64,000 nucleotides of DNA from Lentzea jiangxiensis (GCF_900104175.1 NZ_FNIX01000010.1:1-64000); one strand, 5' to 3'; counted from the stretch's first letter, positions 7,379 through 15,993 are shown. Notes: generated from the letters alone by a model not told the origin. A program made the numbers and translations.

Positions 7379-8635
7379 ATGACTGCTGTCTCTGTGCCGA
7401 CGAGCACCAAGTTCGACCTCGGCCCCGCCCGCGCGCTGCTGTGCCGTGAGTGCGGCAACGAAACCCCTCTCGCTCCCGAGTACGCCTGCCTGGAGTGTTT
7501 CGGGCCGCTGGAAGTGGCCTACGACTTCGGGAAGATCCGGCGCGAGGACATCGAAGCCGGCCCCAGGTCGATCTGGCGCTACCGCGGCCTCCTCCCTGTT
7601 CCGTCCACTGTGGAACAGCACCCGAACACCGACCCCGGCGGCACCCGCCTCGTCGAGGCGCACAACCTCGCCAAGGCACTGGGCGTCCGCAAGATCTGGG
7701 TCAAGGACGACACCGGCAACCCCACCCACTCGTTCAAGGACCGCGTCGTCGGCGTCGCGCTCGCCGCCGCCCGCGAGCTCGGCTTCAAGGTGCTGGCCTG
7801 CCCGTCGACCGGCAACCTGGCGAACGCCGTCGCCGCGGCCGCCGCCCGCGCGGGCTGGCGGTCGGTCGTCCTCGTGCCCTCCAACCTCGAGCGCGCCAAG
7901 ATCCTCATGAGCGCCGTCTACGAAGGCGCCCTGATTGCCGTCGACGGCAACTACGACGACGTCAACCGCCTCGCCCAGGAGCTCGCCGCGGAGAACGAGG
8001 ACTGGGCGTTCGTGAACGTCAACGTCCGCCCGTACTACGCGGAAGGCTCGAAGACGCTCGGCTACGAGGTCGCCGAGCAGCTCGGCTGGCGCCTGCCCGA
8101 CCAGATCGTCGTGCCGATCGCGTCCGGCTCGCAGCTCACCAAGGTCGACAAGGCGTTCCGCGAGCTCGGCCAGCTCGACCTCGTCGAGGCCACGCCCTAC
8201 AAGGTGTTCGGCGCGCAGGCCACCGGCTGCTCCCCGATCTCGGCCGCCTTCAAGGCGGGCCACGACGTCATCCGCCCGGTCCGCCCGGACACGATCGCCC
8301 GCTCGCTGGCGATCGGCGCCCCGGCCGACGGCCCGTACGTGCTCGACGCGGTGCGCCGCACCAACGGCGCCATCGAGGACGTCACCGACGAAGAGGTCGT
8401 CGAGGGCATCAAGCTCCTCGCCCGCACCGAGGGCATCTTCGCCGAGACCGCCGGCGGCGTGACCGTCGCGACGGCGAAGAAGCTGATCGAGTCGGGCCAG
8501 CTCGACCCGGACGCCGAGACCGTGCTGCTGATCACCGGCGACGGCCTCAAGACCCTCGACGCGCTCGGCGACACGATCGGCCCTCGTGCGACGGTGCCGC
8601 CGTCGGCTGAGGCCGTGATCAAGGCGCTGGGGTAG
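7379..8635 (+). CDS. thrC: threonine synthase with N-terminal zinc ribbon
   Basis: The 418-residue PLP enzyme converts O-phosphohomoserine to threonine. Two Cys pairs (C22/C25, C37/C40) form a short zinc-ribbon head. The PLP lysine is K120 in THSFKDR, and the phosphate-binding loop is STGNLANA, both typical of threonine synthase. The ATG at 7379 is chosen because GAGGAG lies 10 bases upstream; the earlier in-frame ATG at 7361 sits inside the riboswitch P1 stem. Control is by the S-box riboswitch in the leader, which ties a threonine enzyme to SAM level. It is not next to hom or thrB, so this may be a second or relocated copy. A hairpin terminator follows. Confidence 0.93.
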   Translation: MTAVSVPTSTKFDLGPARALLCRECGNETPLAPEYACLECFGPLEVAYDFGKIRREDIEAGPRSIWRYRGLLPVPSTVEQHPNTDPGGTRLVEAHNLAKALGVRKIWVKDDTGNPTHSFKDRVVGVALAAARELGFKVLACPSTGNLANAVAAAAARAGWRSVVLVPSNLERAKILMSAVYEGALIAVDGNYDDVNRLAQELAAENEDWAFVNVNVRPYYAEGSKTLGYEVAEQLGWRLPDQIVVPIASGSQLTKVDKAFRELGQLDLVEATPYKVFGAQATGCSPISAAFKAGHDVIRPVRPDTIARSLAIGAPADGPYVLDAVRRTNGAIEDVTDEEVVEGIKLLARTEGIFAETAGGVTVATAKKLIESGQLDPDAETVLLITGDGLKTLDALGDTIGPRATVPPSAEAVIKALG

Positions 8636-8647
8636 TCATCTCCCTTC

Positions 8648-8681
8648 CGGCTCCGGGGACGCGGCTGCGTCTCCGGAGCCG
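8648..8681 (+). terminator. terminator of thrC
   Basis: A 15-bp GC-rich stem (8648-8662 with 8667-8681, one G-T pair) around a GGCT loop lies 12 bases after the thrC stop. There is no T-run, as is common in actinobacteria. Confidence 0.78.
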
Positions 8682-8786
8682 TAGATGAACGTCTCGTTCA
8701 AAAGATGGGCTGCTCAAGAAGCGCGCAGCTGTGTCGGGATGCGTACCCGTTGCGGTACAACGTGATCTCGCGTGGGGCACGCTGGG

Positions 8787-9242
8787 TCACAAGGCGATCG
8801 CGTCCGTCTTCAGCCAGCCCGTGCGCGGGAAGCGCCGCAGGCCGTCGACCACGTGCGGTCCGACCGCCTCCACTGTCGCGCGCCAGGCCGCGATCCGTTG
8901 CGGCCACGGGGCTTCCGCCTTCAGGGCGTTGTAGTGGTAGTCGTGCCAGACGTCCGGGGCGATGCGCAGGTCGTCGTCGAACACGTGCTCGGCCATGAGG
9001 TCGTACGCCTCTTCCGGCTTATCCGCCTCGGTGGGCGGCAGCACGTGGGTGGTGGTCGCCTTGTACGTGACGGCGCGGGTGCCGTCTTCGAGTGTTTCGC
9101 AGATGTAGTAGGCGAAATCGGGTTTGAGCTCGTCGTGCGGCCACGGGGTCGCCGCGTAGTTCATCTGCCACAGTGCCCATGCGAGGCCCGGTGTGCCGCC
9201 GGGGATCGGGTAGCGCGCGTTGAACAGCCTGATCCAGACCAT
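8787..9242 (-). CDS. unknown 151-residue protein, overlaps the 3' end of comEC
   Basis: I do not recognise this family. The 151-residue product is soluble, rich in Trp and Tyr (WIRLFN near the start, VWHDYHYNAL in the middle), has no signal or membrane segment, and ends GWLKTDAIAL. An excellent ribosome site GAAGGAGAAGAC precedes the ATG at 9242. It overlaps the annotated comEC frame by 224 bases (9019-9242) in another phase, which is long for a bacterial overlap. The well-formed start suggests this gene is real and that the comEC tail is the anomalous partner. Confidence 0.7.
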   Translation of the reverse strand: MVWIRLFNARYPIPGGTPGLAWALWQMNYAATPWPHDELKPDFAYYICETLEDGTRAVTYKATTTHVLPPTEADKPEEAYDLMAEHVFDDDLRIAPDVWHDYHYNALKAEAPWPQRIAAWRATVEAVGPHVVDGLRRFPRTGWLKTDAIAL

Positions 9243-11526
9243 GTCTTCTCCTTCGTACGATGCGGTTTCCCGGCAGCACCGCCAGGTCTCCGTCCCTGTC
9301 CGTGCGCAGCACCAAGGCGCCTCCCGTTCGCAGCACGTCGATGACGTGCGGGCTCGGGTGGCCGTAGCGGTTGCCCGTGCCGACGCTGACGAGCGCTATC
9401 TGGGGCCGCACGGCCTTGAGGAACGCGGGCAGCGAGTAGCGGGAGCCGTGGTGCGGCACTTTGAGCACTTCCGCGGTCAGGTCTCGCTCTCCCAGCAACG
9501 CCGCCTGGCCGGCCAGTTCGACGTCGCCGGTGAGCAGCACGCGGCCTGCTCTCGTGTGGGCTTTGAGCACGAGCGAGTAGTCGTTCACCGTCGTGTTCTC
9601 GGCCTTGGCGACCGGTGGCCGCCTGGGGCCCATCACCTCCAAGTCGAGGCCCGGCAGGGCGAAGCGCTCGCCTGCCTTCGGTTCCACCACCCGCACGTTC
9701 TGGGCGCGGGCTCGTCTGCCGACCTCCCTCCAGGCCCACTCGGGTTCTTTGAGCGGGCCCACCGCGATCGCTCCCACCGCACGTCCGGTGAGCGCGGCTT
9801 CCAGGCCGCCGACGTGGTCCGCGTGCAGGTGGGTGAGGACCACGAGCGGGATCTTGGTGATCCCCAACGTCTTCAGGCACCGGTCGACCGCGCCGGGATC
9901 CGGTCCGGTGTCGACCAGGACCGCCGTGTCCGCGACGTCGGTGGCGAGGACGAGCGCGTCACCTTGGCCCACGTCGCAGCTGACGACCTTCCAGCCGTCC
10001 GGTGGCCAGACCGGTGCCACGACTCGCATCGGCACCAGCACCACGAAGCCGCCGACGAGCACGGCGACCACCAACGTCCGAGTCTTCTTCAGCCGCAGCA
10101 ACAACACGACCACCACCGTGACGGCGGTCAGCGCGAGCGCTCCGGTCCAGCCGTCCGGCCAGCCGACCGCCGCGCCGGGCACGGTCGACGCCTGGCGTCC
10201 GACCTGGATCAGCCACGTCACCGCGGGACCGGCCACGTGCGTCACCAGTTCGGCCGCACGAGGCGAGAGCGGCGCCACGACCGCTGCGACCACTCCCAGC
10301 ACCGTCGCCGGCGCGACTACCGGACCGGCGGCCAGGTTGGCCAGCACCGAGACCAGGCTCACCTGTCCGGACAGCCCTGCCACCAGCGGAGCCGTGGCCA
10401 GGCTCGCTGCCATTGGCACGACTACAGCCTCGGCCAGCCCGTTCGGCACGCCACGCTGTTTGAGCGCTTGTGCCCACCTCGGCGCGATGAGCACCAACGC
10501 CGCTGTCGCCACCACGGACAACGCGAAGCCCGGCTCACCGCCCAGCGCTGGGTCGTGGAGCACCAGGACGAGCACCGCTGCCGCCAGGCTCGGCACCGCC
10601 GAGCGTTCCCGGCCCAGCACCAGCCCCAGCAACGTGACGGCGCCCATGACCGCGGCCCTGAGGACGCTCGGCTCCGGTCCTGCCAGGATCACGAACCCGA
10701 CCAGCGCCACCATCGCCGCGACGGCGGCCTTGCGCGGCCCGAGCCGTCTGGTCAGCAGGTAGACCGCGCCGCACACGATGGCCAGGTTCGCCCCGCTCAC
10801 CGCGAGCAGGTGGGCCAGACCGGCGGTGCGGAACTCGTCGACGATGCGCGGCACCATCTGCTCGGTGTCGCCCACGACGAGCGCCGGCAGGAGCCCGGCC
10901 TCCTCCTCGTCCAGCACTCGGCTGGCTTCGGCCAGACCGTCGCGGAGGTCGTCCGCCCAGCTCTGCCAGACCGGTGGCGGTTGCGGGTCTGTCGGCGGAC
11001 CCCTCACTCTCAGCAGGGCTGATGCCAGGTCGCCGCCTCTCGGTGGAGCGAGCGTGCCTTTGACCGTGACCTTCTGGCCGGGTACCAGGTCTCGCCACTT
11101 GGCTGCCGGAGCCAGCAGCACCAGTTGCGCACCGTCCGCGGTTGCTTTGACCACGACGTTGTCCACGCCCGCCTGGTGGCCTGCGAAGCCCTCGGCCCTG
11201 ATGCCCTTCGGCCTGGTGACGATCTCGACGGTGAGGGTGGTGCTGCGGCCTTCGTCGGCGGCCAGGCGGAGCGGGTGGGACTCGGCCCGCAGGACGTGGC
11301 CGCCGACCCAGGCCGCTGCCACCGGGCCCGAGATCATCAGGGCTATCGCGCAGGTCCTGTTCCACCACGCCCTGCGCCACGCGGCCAGGCCGATGGCGCC
11401 TGCCGCCACGCCGGTGGCCACTGCCGCCTGCCAGCTCAGGAAGAGGCCGGCGACCGCGGTGGTCCACACCGCCGCCGCGGCGGGGACCAGGCGGTAGTCC
11501 TGGGCTACCGGGTGCTTGCGGGCCAC
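9019..11526 (-). CDS. comEC: ComEC/Rec2 DNA-uptake channel with metallo-beta-lactamase domain
   Basis: An 835-residue membrane protein. An N-terminal region has two or three helices and an OB-like soluble part. The competence core follows, with AHLLAVSGANLAIV and many membrane helices (about 220-500). A C-terminal metallo-beta-lactamase domain carries THLHADHVGG and VPHHGS. ComEC imports single-stranded DNA across the membrane. The recognisable domain ends near DRDGDLAVLPGNRIV; the last 75 or so residues are Arg-rich, resemble no family, and overlap the next gene. The tail may be readthrough after loss of a stop or a frameshift. Start is a GTG at 11526. Confidence 0.9.
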   Translation of the reverse strand: MARKHPVAQDYRLVPAAAAVWTTAVAGLFLSWQAAVATGVAAGAIGLAAWRRAWWNRTCAIALMISGPVAAAWVGGHVLRAESHPLRLAADEGRSTTLTVEIVTRPKGIRAEGFAGHQAGVDNVVVKATADGAQLVLLAPAAKWRDLVPGQKVTVKGTLAPPRGGDLASALLRVRGPPTDPQPPPVWQSWADDLRDGLAEASRVLDEEEAGLLPALVVGDTEQMVPRIVDEFRTAGLAHLLAVSGANLAIVCGAVYLLTRRLGPRKAAVAAMVALVGFVILAGPEPSVLRAAVMGAVTLLGLVLGRERSAVPSLAAAVLVLVLHDPALGGEPGFALSVVATAALVLIAPRWAQALKQRGVPNGLAEAVVVPMAASLATAPLVAGLSGQVSLVSVLANLAAGPVVAPATVLGVVAAVVAPLSPRAAELVTHVAGPAVTWLIQVGRQASTVPGAAVGWPDGWTGALALTAVTVVVVLLLRLKKTRTLVVAVLVGGFVVLVPMRVVAPVWPPDGWKVVSCDVGQGDALVLATDVADTAVLVDTGPDPGAVDRCLKTLGITKIPLVVLTHLHADHVGGLEAALTGRAVGAIAVGPLKEPEWAWREVGRRARAQNVRVVEPKAGERFALPGLDLEVMGPRRPPVAKAENTTVNDYSLVLKAHTRAGRVLLTGDVELAGQAALLGERDLTAEVLKVPHHGSRYSLPAFLKAVRPQIALVSVGTGNRYGHPSPHVIDVLRTGGALVLRTDRDGDLAVLPGNRIVRRRRHGLDQAVQRALPDPRRHTGPRMGTVADELRGDPVAARRAQTRFRLLHLRNTRRRHPRRHVQGDHHPRAAAHRGG

Positions 11527-11718
11527 GGGGTGCTTCCCAGGCCGCTCGGCGGATCGGAGGCGCGGCCTGGACTGCCTTGGCGTGGCAGGGGAACGTCCGG
11601 CACCTCACGCGGGACGTGGTACGGCTGGATTCGCGCGCTTCGGCTCGTGTGGTCGTGCGACCTCGGCTCGACGTGGAGCGGGCAGGTGATGCGGACGGAC
11701 GGCATGGCTGACTCCGAT

Positions 11719-12252
11719 CTACGGGTGGATGGTTGCCGCGCACAACCGGCAGGCGCGCTTTTCGGGGACGGGTGGCGTCGGTGCGGCTGGGGCCGGGTTG
11801 GGTGAGATCGGGCTCGGCGGCACGGGGCTCGGCGGGACCGAGCTGGGCTGCACCAAGCTCGCCGGCGCGGGTGCGGCTGGGTTCGAACTCGGCGGCACCG
11901 AGTCGGACGGCATGGGGCTGGGCTGGGCCAGGCTCGGCAGCGCGGAACTCGCTGGAGCCGGGTTGGGCGGCACCGGTGCAGATGAAACCGGATCTGGCGG
12001 TGCCGGGCTGGGTGATGGCGGTGGGAAAGCGGCCGCCAGGAGGTGGCGCACGGCGGTGGTCAGCGGGCGGGACCGACGGCTGGGCGGGGTGCGCGACGAA
12101 GCGGTAGAGCCGGTGTGGTGGAAGGGAAGCGCGGGGTTCAGGGCTTGTGGGAGGTGGTTGTGGTCGGCTCGCAGGAGGTTGGGGCGCGTCAGGTGGTGGA
12201 ACTGGGCTTTGCTGCGGTGGTAGAACGCCAAGGCCGCGCGGATGAGGCTCAT
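11719..12252 (-). CDS. uncertain Pro/Ser-rich ORF between comEA and comEC
   Basis: The 177-codon frame starts with an ATG that shares ATGA with the comEA stop, so it is placed for coupled translation, and its codons favour G/C in third positions. The first 70 residues (MSLIRAALAFYHRSK and on) are basic. The remainder is a Pro/Ser/Ala repeat of roughly five-residue units such as PPSPV. I recognise no family. The same DNA reads as a Gly-Leu-Gly-Gly-Thr repeat on the plus strand, so strand choice is not secure; coupling to comEA favours minus. The 190 bases from here to comEC hold no evident gene. Confidence 0.4.
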   Translation of the reverse strand: MSLIRAALAFYHRSKAQFHHLTRPNLLRADHNHLPQALNPALPFHHTGSTASSRTPPSRRSRPLTTAVRHLLAAAFPPPSPSPAPPDPVSSAPVPPNPAPASSALPSLAQPSPMPSDSVPPSSNPAAPAPASLVQPSSVPPSPVPPSPISPNPAPAAPTPPVPEKRACRLCAATIHP

Positions 12253-12938
12253 GTGTGGACCAGTTCGGCGAGCTTGGCCAGCTTCGAGTCTCCGATGCCC
12301 TCCACTTCGCGGAGTTGGTCCACGGAGGCGAACGGGCCCTTGCGGGTTCGGTGGTCGACGATGCGTTGAGCCGTCACCGGGCCCACGCCGGGCAGGGTGT
12401 CCAGTTCAGTGGCCGTCGCGGAGTTCAGGTTCAGCTTCGACTGGGCGCCACCGGCCGGTGCCGGAGGCGGAGGCGGGATGCCCACCGCGATCTGTTCGCC
12501 GTCGGAGAGCTTGCGGGCCAGGTTCAGGGTGTGGAGGTCGGTGCCCGGCTTGATGCCGCCTGCCAGTCGGAGGGCGTCGGCCACCCTGGCGCCGCTCGTC
12601 ACCGTCACGAGGCCCGGGGTGGCAACCTCGCCGATCACGTTGACGACCAGTTCCGGGGCCGGCGCGGAGGTGCTCACCAGGGCCAGGTCCGGGGCCTGTT
12701 CGGCAGCGGGGCTCTGCCACCAGCTGCCCAGGCCGATGACTGTGCACGCCACCGCCACACCGAGGGCCAGCAAGCCGCGGCGCGGGATGCGGGGCAGGTG
12801 GAAGCGGCGGCGGGGCGGGCCGTGTTCGTCCGAGTCCTCCGACTTCGTGAAGACCAGGGTCGGGTCGGCTCTCACCTTGTCCGCCAGGGCGGCCAGGCGT
12901 TCGTGCGGAAGGGTGTCCGGGTGGGAGCGGGGGAGCAT
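12249..12938 (-). CDS. comEA: ComEA-type DNA-binding competence protein
   Basis: The 229-residue protein has one membrane anchor (about 54-74), then an SLBB domain beginning VVNVIGEVATPGLV. It ends in a helix-hairpin-helix pair with NLNSATATELDTLPGVGPVTAQRI. This is the standard ComEA layout, in which the extracytoplasmic HhH domain binds double-stranded DNA for uptake through ComEC. It lies just upstream of comEC in the same direction, separated by the Pro/Ser-rich ORF. A linker with repeated prolines (about residues 152-160) joins the two domains. Confidence 0.93.
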   Translation of the reverse strand: MLPRSHPDTLPHERLAALADKVRADPTLVFTKSEDSDEHGPPRRRFHLPRIPRRGLLALGVAVACTVIGLGSWWQSPAAEQAPDLALVSTSAPAPELVVNVIGEVATPGLVTVTSGARVADALRLAGGIKPGTDLHTLNLARKLSDGEQIAVGIPPPPPAPAGGAQSKLNLNSATATELDTLPGVGPVTAQRIVDHRTRKGPFASVDQLREVEGIGDSKLAKLAELVHT

Positions 12939-13025
12939 GCGAGCGACGTTACGGAGCGGGGCGGGTGGGGAGGTGGGGTGAGCTCCGGGGCTGTGGACTA
13001 CTCGCGGGTTGTGGACAGGTCGCGA

Positions 13026-13919
13026 TCACTCAGGGGTTGGCGGCGGGGAAATGTCGGGGGTCTGTGGGATGCTGTCGGGTCCTCCCGGCAGCACCACGAC
13101 GCCCAGCACGCCCGGTCCCGTGTGCGCGCCGATCACCGCGCCGACCTCGGAGATCACGCATCCCGTCGAGCCCGGCAGCCGTTCGTCCAGGCGCGTGGCC
13201 AGTTCCGCGGCGCGTTCCGGTGCGGCGAGGTGGTGCACCGCCAGCCCGACGGCGCCGTCCCCCGCCGCGGCCGCCGCCAGGTCGACCAGGCGTCCCACGG
13301 CACGGCTCATCGTGCGCACCTTCTCCAGCGGCACGATCCGGCCGTCGTCCATGTGCAGCAGCGGTTTCACCGCCAGCGCGGTACCCACCAAGGCCGCCGC
13401 CGTACCGATCCGCCCACCCCGGCGCAGGTGGTCCAGCGTCTCCAGGCAGAAGAACATCCGCACCTGCTCGGCGACGGAGGTCGCGGCCTCCTCCACCTCG
13501 GAGTGCGAACAACCGGCGGAGACCGCGGCGCACGCGCGCAGCACCGCGAATCCGAGCCCCATGCCCGTCGACCGCGAGTCGACCACTCGGATGCGGGAGG
13601 GATCGATCTCCTCCGCCGCCAGCCGGGCGGCCTCCCACGTTCCGGACAGCTCACGGGAGAGGTGCAGGGACACGATCGCGTCCGACGACGAGAGCACCTC
13701 GCGGTAGACGTCGGCCATCTCGCCGGGCGTGGGACGCGACGTCGTCACCCTGCGGTGCTCGGCGAGGGCACCGGCCAGCTCGGACGGCCCGAAGTCGACG
13801 CCGTCGAGGCGTCCGGTGCCGTCCACCGCCACGTGCAGCGGCACCACGGTGATCGCATGGCGCTTCGCGAACCCCTCGGGCAGGTATGCCGTCGAGTCGG
13901 TGACGATGGAGATGCGCAC
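13026..13919 (-). CDS. DegV family fatty-acid-binding protein
   Basis: The 297-residue protein starts at a GTG (VRISIVTDSTAYLP), with the DegV motif IVTDST in the first strand and the lipid-site residues TSRPTP around residue 75. The C-terminal domain holds LRRGGRIG. DegV proteins bind fatty acids and, in firmicutes, act with fatty-acid kinase FakA; no fakA is visible here. The gene sits in the conserved nadD-rsfS-pgm-degV-comEA block and is 20 bases from the SGNH gene upstream. Confidence 0.9.
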   Translation of the reverse strand: MRISIVTDSTAYLPEGFAKRHAITVVPLHVAVDGTGRLDGVDFGPSELAGALAEHRRVTTSRPTPGEMADVYREVLSSSDAIVSLHLSRELSGTWEAARLAAEEIDPSRIRVVDSRSTGMGLGFAVLRACAAVSAGCSHSEVEEAATSVAEQVRMFFCLETLDHLRRGGRIGTAAALVGTALAVKPLLHMDDGRIVPLEKVRTMSRAVGRLVDLAAAAAGDGAVGLAVHHLAAPERAAELATRLDERLPGSTGCVISEVGAVIGAHTGPGVLGVVVLPGGPDSIPQTPDISPPPTPE

Positions 13920-13939
13920 GAGCGACGAGCCTACGGGGC

Positions 13940-14653
13940 TCACTCCTCCGAACGACTCAACGCCACGGAGGAGATGAGGGACGCCATCGCCTCGCCGACG
14001 AGCTCGTGCCCCTCCCAGCCCCAGTGCATCCCGTCCGGGTTCCCGGCACCGGACCGCACGTGCTCCCCGATCACGGCGGGCAGGTCCAGCAACGGCACTC
14101 CCGCACCCGCGGCCCACCCGCGCACGGCGGCGACCGCAGCCGCGTGCCCCTGATGCGCGCACGCATACGTAGGTGCGCGGTGGACCGAAGGCACGATCCC
14201 GACCGCCGGCATCGTGTACTGGAGGTTGCGGACCGACTGCAGCATGTCCCGCAGGTACCGCGCGGTCAGCGCAGGAGGCAGAGACGCGCGCGTATAGGGC
14301 GCCAACCGAGGTTGAACATCCTGGTAGCGCGCACGAACCCAACGCCGTAGCCAATCGGGCCGCACATAACGGAGCCCCTCGCGCAGATACGTGGGCAACG
14401 GCGAAGGCAGCGTGTCCATGCTGCCCACCGCGAACACCAGCACGTCCGTGCGAGGCAGCAACGACCAGATGCGGGGATCCCCGGTCAACGCCCACCACGC
14501 GTCCCGCGCCGTCCACCCGAACCCGGCCGCCAGCTCCGCGGAACCACCCAGGGCCGAGGCGCAGATGTTGTGCCACAACCTCGGGTGATCGGCGGGCAGC
14601 GGTCCGGACGGCCCGAAGAACGACAGCGAGTCGCCGAGGACCAGCAGTCTCAA
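13940..14653 (-). CDS. SGNH/GDSL family hydrolase (octanoyltransferase-like esterase)
   Basis: About 237 residues. Block I LVLGDSLSFF holds the nucleophile serine close to the N-terminus, and block V DGMHWGWEGHE supplies the Asp-His pair. The family deacylates sugars or lipids; this branch occurs in actinobacterial loci with phosphoglycerate mutase and degV. The TTG at 14653 is proposed as start because it overlaps the stop of the upstream gene (TTGA) and places GDS correctly. The longer open frame upstream is antisense or out of frame with the mutase. No signal peptide is seen, so it is probably cytoplasmic. Confidence 0.82.
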   Translation of the reverse strand: MRLLVLGDSLSFFGPSGPLPADHPRLWHNICASALGGSAELAAGFGWTARDAWWALTGDPRIWSLLPRTDVLVFAVGSMDTLPSPLPTYLREGLRYVRPDWLRRWVRARYQDVQPRLAPYTRASLPPALTARYLRDMLQSVRNLQYTMPAVGIVPSVHRAPTYACAHQGHAAAVAAVRGWAAGAGVPLLDLPAVIGEHVRSGAGNPDGMHWGWEGHELVGEAMASLISSVALSRSEE

Positions 14654-15255
14654 CGCGTGGTGCCCGCGTTGTACGACGACAGCCGCCACCGGTCGTTGCG
14701 GCGCGTGAACACGGTCCAGTGGCAGTTCGAGATCCCGCCGAGCTGGGACCAGTTCTGCACCGGCAGGTCGAGCAGCCGACCGGTCAAAGCGCTGATCAGG
14801 CCACCGTGCGCGCACAGCAGGACCGTCTCGGAGAACTCCGCGTCGACCTCGTGCACGACCTTGATGGCCCGTTCGGCGACCTCGACGCGCGACTCGCCGT
14901 CCGGTGGCGTGTAGGTCGGGTCCGTGCGCCACACGGTGACGGCGCCCGGCCACTCCTGCTCCACCTCGGCGGTCGTCAGGCCCTGCCACTTGCCCAGGTG
15001 GGTCTCGCGCAGCCGCTCGTCGATGCGCAGCGGCACTTCCGCGGACGTGGTGAACACCCGTGCGGTGTCACGCGCGCGCTGCAGGTCGGAGGCGACCACG
15101 ATCTCCGGCTCGAACCCGGCGAGCACCGGGACGGCGAAGCGGGCCTGGTTCAAGCCGGTCTCGGTGAGCGCCGAGTCCAGATGACCCTGCAGGCGACCTG
15201 TCGCGTTGTAGTCGGTCTCACCGTGCCGCCACAGCACGAGCCGGCTCAGGGCCAT
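14650..15255 (-). CDS. histidine phosphatase / phosphoglycerate mutase family protein
   Basis: A 201-residue protein with the RHGE motif (LWRHGETDYN, His at about 10). A second catalytic histidine lies in LLCAHGGLISALTGRL. These are the two histidines of the histidine-phosphatase superfamily. Its place after rsfS is conserved in actinobacteria, where homologues include glucosyl-3-phosphoglycerate phosphatase; substrate not settled by sequence. It is 8 bases downstream of rsfS and overlaps the SGNH gene, so the block is co-transcribed. Confidence 0.92.
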   Translation of the reverse strand: MALSRLVLWRHGETDYNATGRLQGHLDSALTETGLNQARFAVPVLAGFEPEIVVASDLQRARDTARVFTTSAEVPLRIDERLRETHLGKWQGLTTAEVEQEWPGAVTVWRTDPTYTPPDGESRVEVAERAIKVVHEVDAEFSETVLLCAHGGLISALTGRLLDLPVQNWSQLGGISNCHWTVFTRRNDRWRLSSYNAGTTR

Positions 15256-15263
15256 CAGCTACC

Positions 15264-15647
15264 TCATTCAGCCTTGGACTCGGCGGGGACGTCGGCTTCG
15301 AACTCGATCCGCGGGCAGTCCTTCCACAGCCGCTCCAAGCCGTAGAAGCTGCGCTCCTCCGTGTGCTGCACGTGCACCACGACGTCCACGAAGTCCAGCA
15401 GAACCCATCGGCCCTCGCGGGCCCCTTCGCGGCGCACCGGCTTCGTGCCGGCCTCCCGCAGCTTCTCCTCGATGTTGTCGACGATCGCGCCGACCTGCCG
15501 CTCGTTGGGAGCGGACGCGATCACGAACACGTCCGTGATCACGAGCTGGTCGGAGACGTCGAGCACCGTCACGTCGTGCGCCTTCTTGTCGGCCGCTGCG
15601 TTCGCCGCGACCAGCGCCAGCCGTCGTGCCTCGTCGGTGGCTGCCAC
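15264..15647 (-). CDS. rsfS: ribosomal silencing factor RsfS
   Basis: The 127-residue protein contains the RsfS/Iojap core with DVSDQLVITDVFVIASAPNERQ and GRWVLLDFVDVVVHV. It binds ribosomal protein L14 and blocks subunit joining under starvation. The GTG at 15647 was chosen because AGAGGAG lies 7 bases upstream; the longer frame adds a sequence absent from RsfS proteins. It follows the cspA terminator and leads the rsfS-pgm-SGNH-degV block. Confidence 0.95.
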   Translation of the reverse strand: MAATDEARRLALVAANAAADKKAHDVTVLDVSDQLVITDVFVIASAPNERQVGAIVDNIEEKLREAGTKPVRREGAREGRWVLLDFVDVVVHVQHTEERSFYGLERLWKDCPRIEFEADVPAESKAE

Positions 15648-15744
15648 GTCACTCCTCTGACTTCCGGCGGACGTCGATACGCCCACACGAGTTACTGAGG
15701 GTACCGGCGAGCGCCAAACCGGTACTTCACGCCCAGGCATGACG

Positions 15745-15774
15745 AAGGCCACCTCAGCGCCCTGAGGTGGCCTT
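15745..15774 (-). terminator. terminator of the cold-shock gene
   Basis: A perfect 13-bp stem (15745-15757 with 15762-15774) and 4-base loop, 16 bases after the stop of the cold-shock gene. It separates that gene from rsfS. Confidence 0.85.
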
Positions 15775-15789
15775 CACCTGCGCCGAAAC

Positions 15790-15993
15790 CTAGAGCGGGC
15801 GGACCTGCTGGGCCTGCGGGCCCTTCTGGCCCTGGCCAACCTCGAACTCGACCTTCTGGTTTTCCTCGAGCGAGCGGAAACCCTTGGACTGGATCTCCGA
15901 GTAGTGCACGAAGACGTCTGCCGAGCCGTCGTCGGGCGCGATGAACCCGAAGCCCTTTTCGGCGTTGAACCACTTCACGGTGCCTGTAGCCAA
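15790..15993 (-). CDS. cold-shock protein (CspA family)
   Basis: The 67-residue product has the complete cold-shock fold with RNP1 KGFGFI and RNP2 VFVHYSEI and ends [11 protein letters not shown]. It binds single-stranded nucleic acid as an RNA chaperone. The start is a TTG at 15993, preceded by GGAAGG, giving the usual [10 protein letters not shown]-terminus; the longer frame to 16068 has no homology. It lies between nadD and rsfS, which are adjacent in many relatives, so it appears inserted there, with its own terminator. Confidence 0.92.
   Translation of the reverse strand: MATGTVKWFNAEKGFGFIAPDDGSADVFVHYSEIQSKGFRSLEENQKVEFEVGQGQKGPQAQQVRPL

Noticed and set aside
11729-12223. plus-strand Gly-rich 164-residue ORF
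   Set aside because: The minus frame is coupled to comEA and better placed; the Gly repeat could also be real, so strand remains uncertain, but two genes are unlikely.
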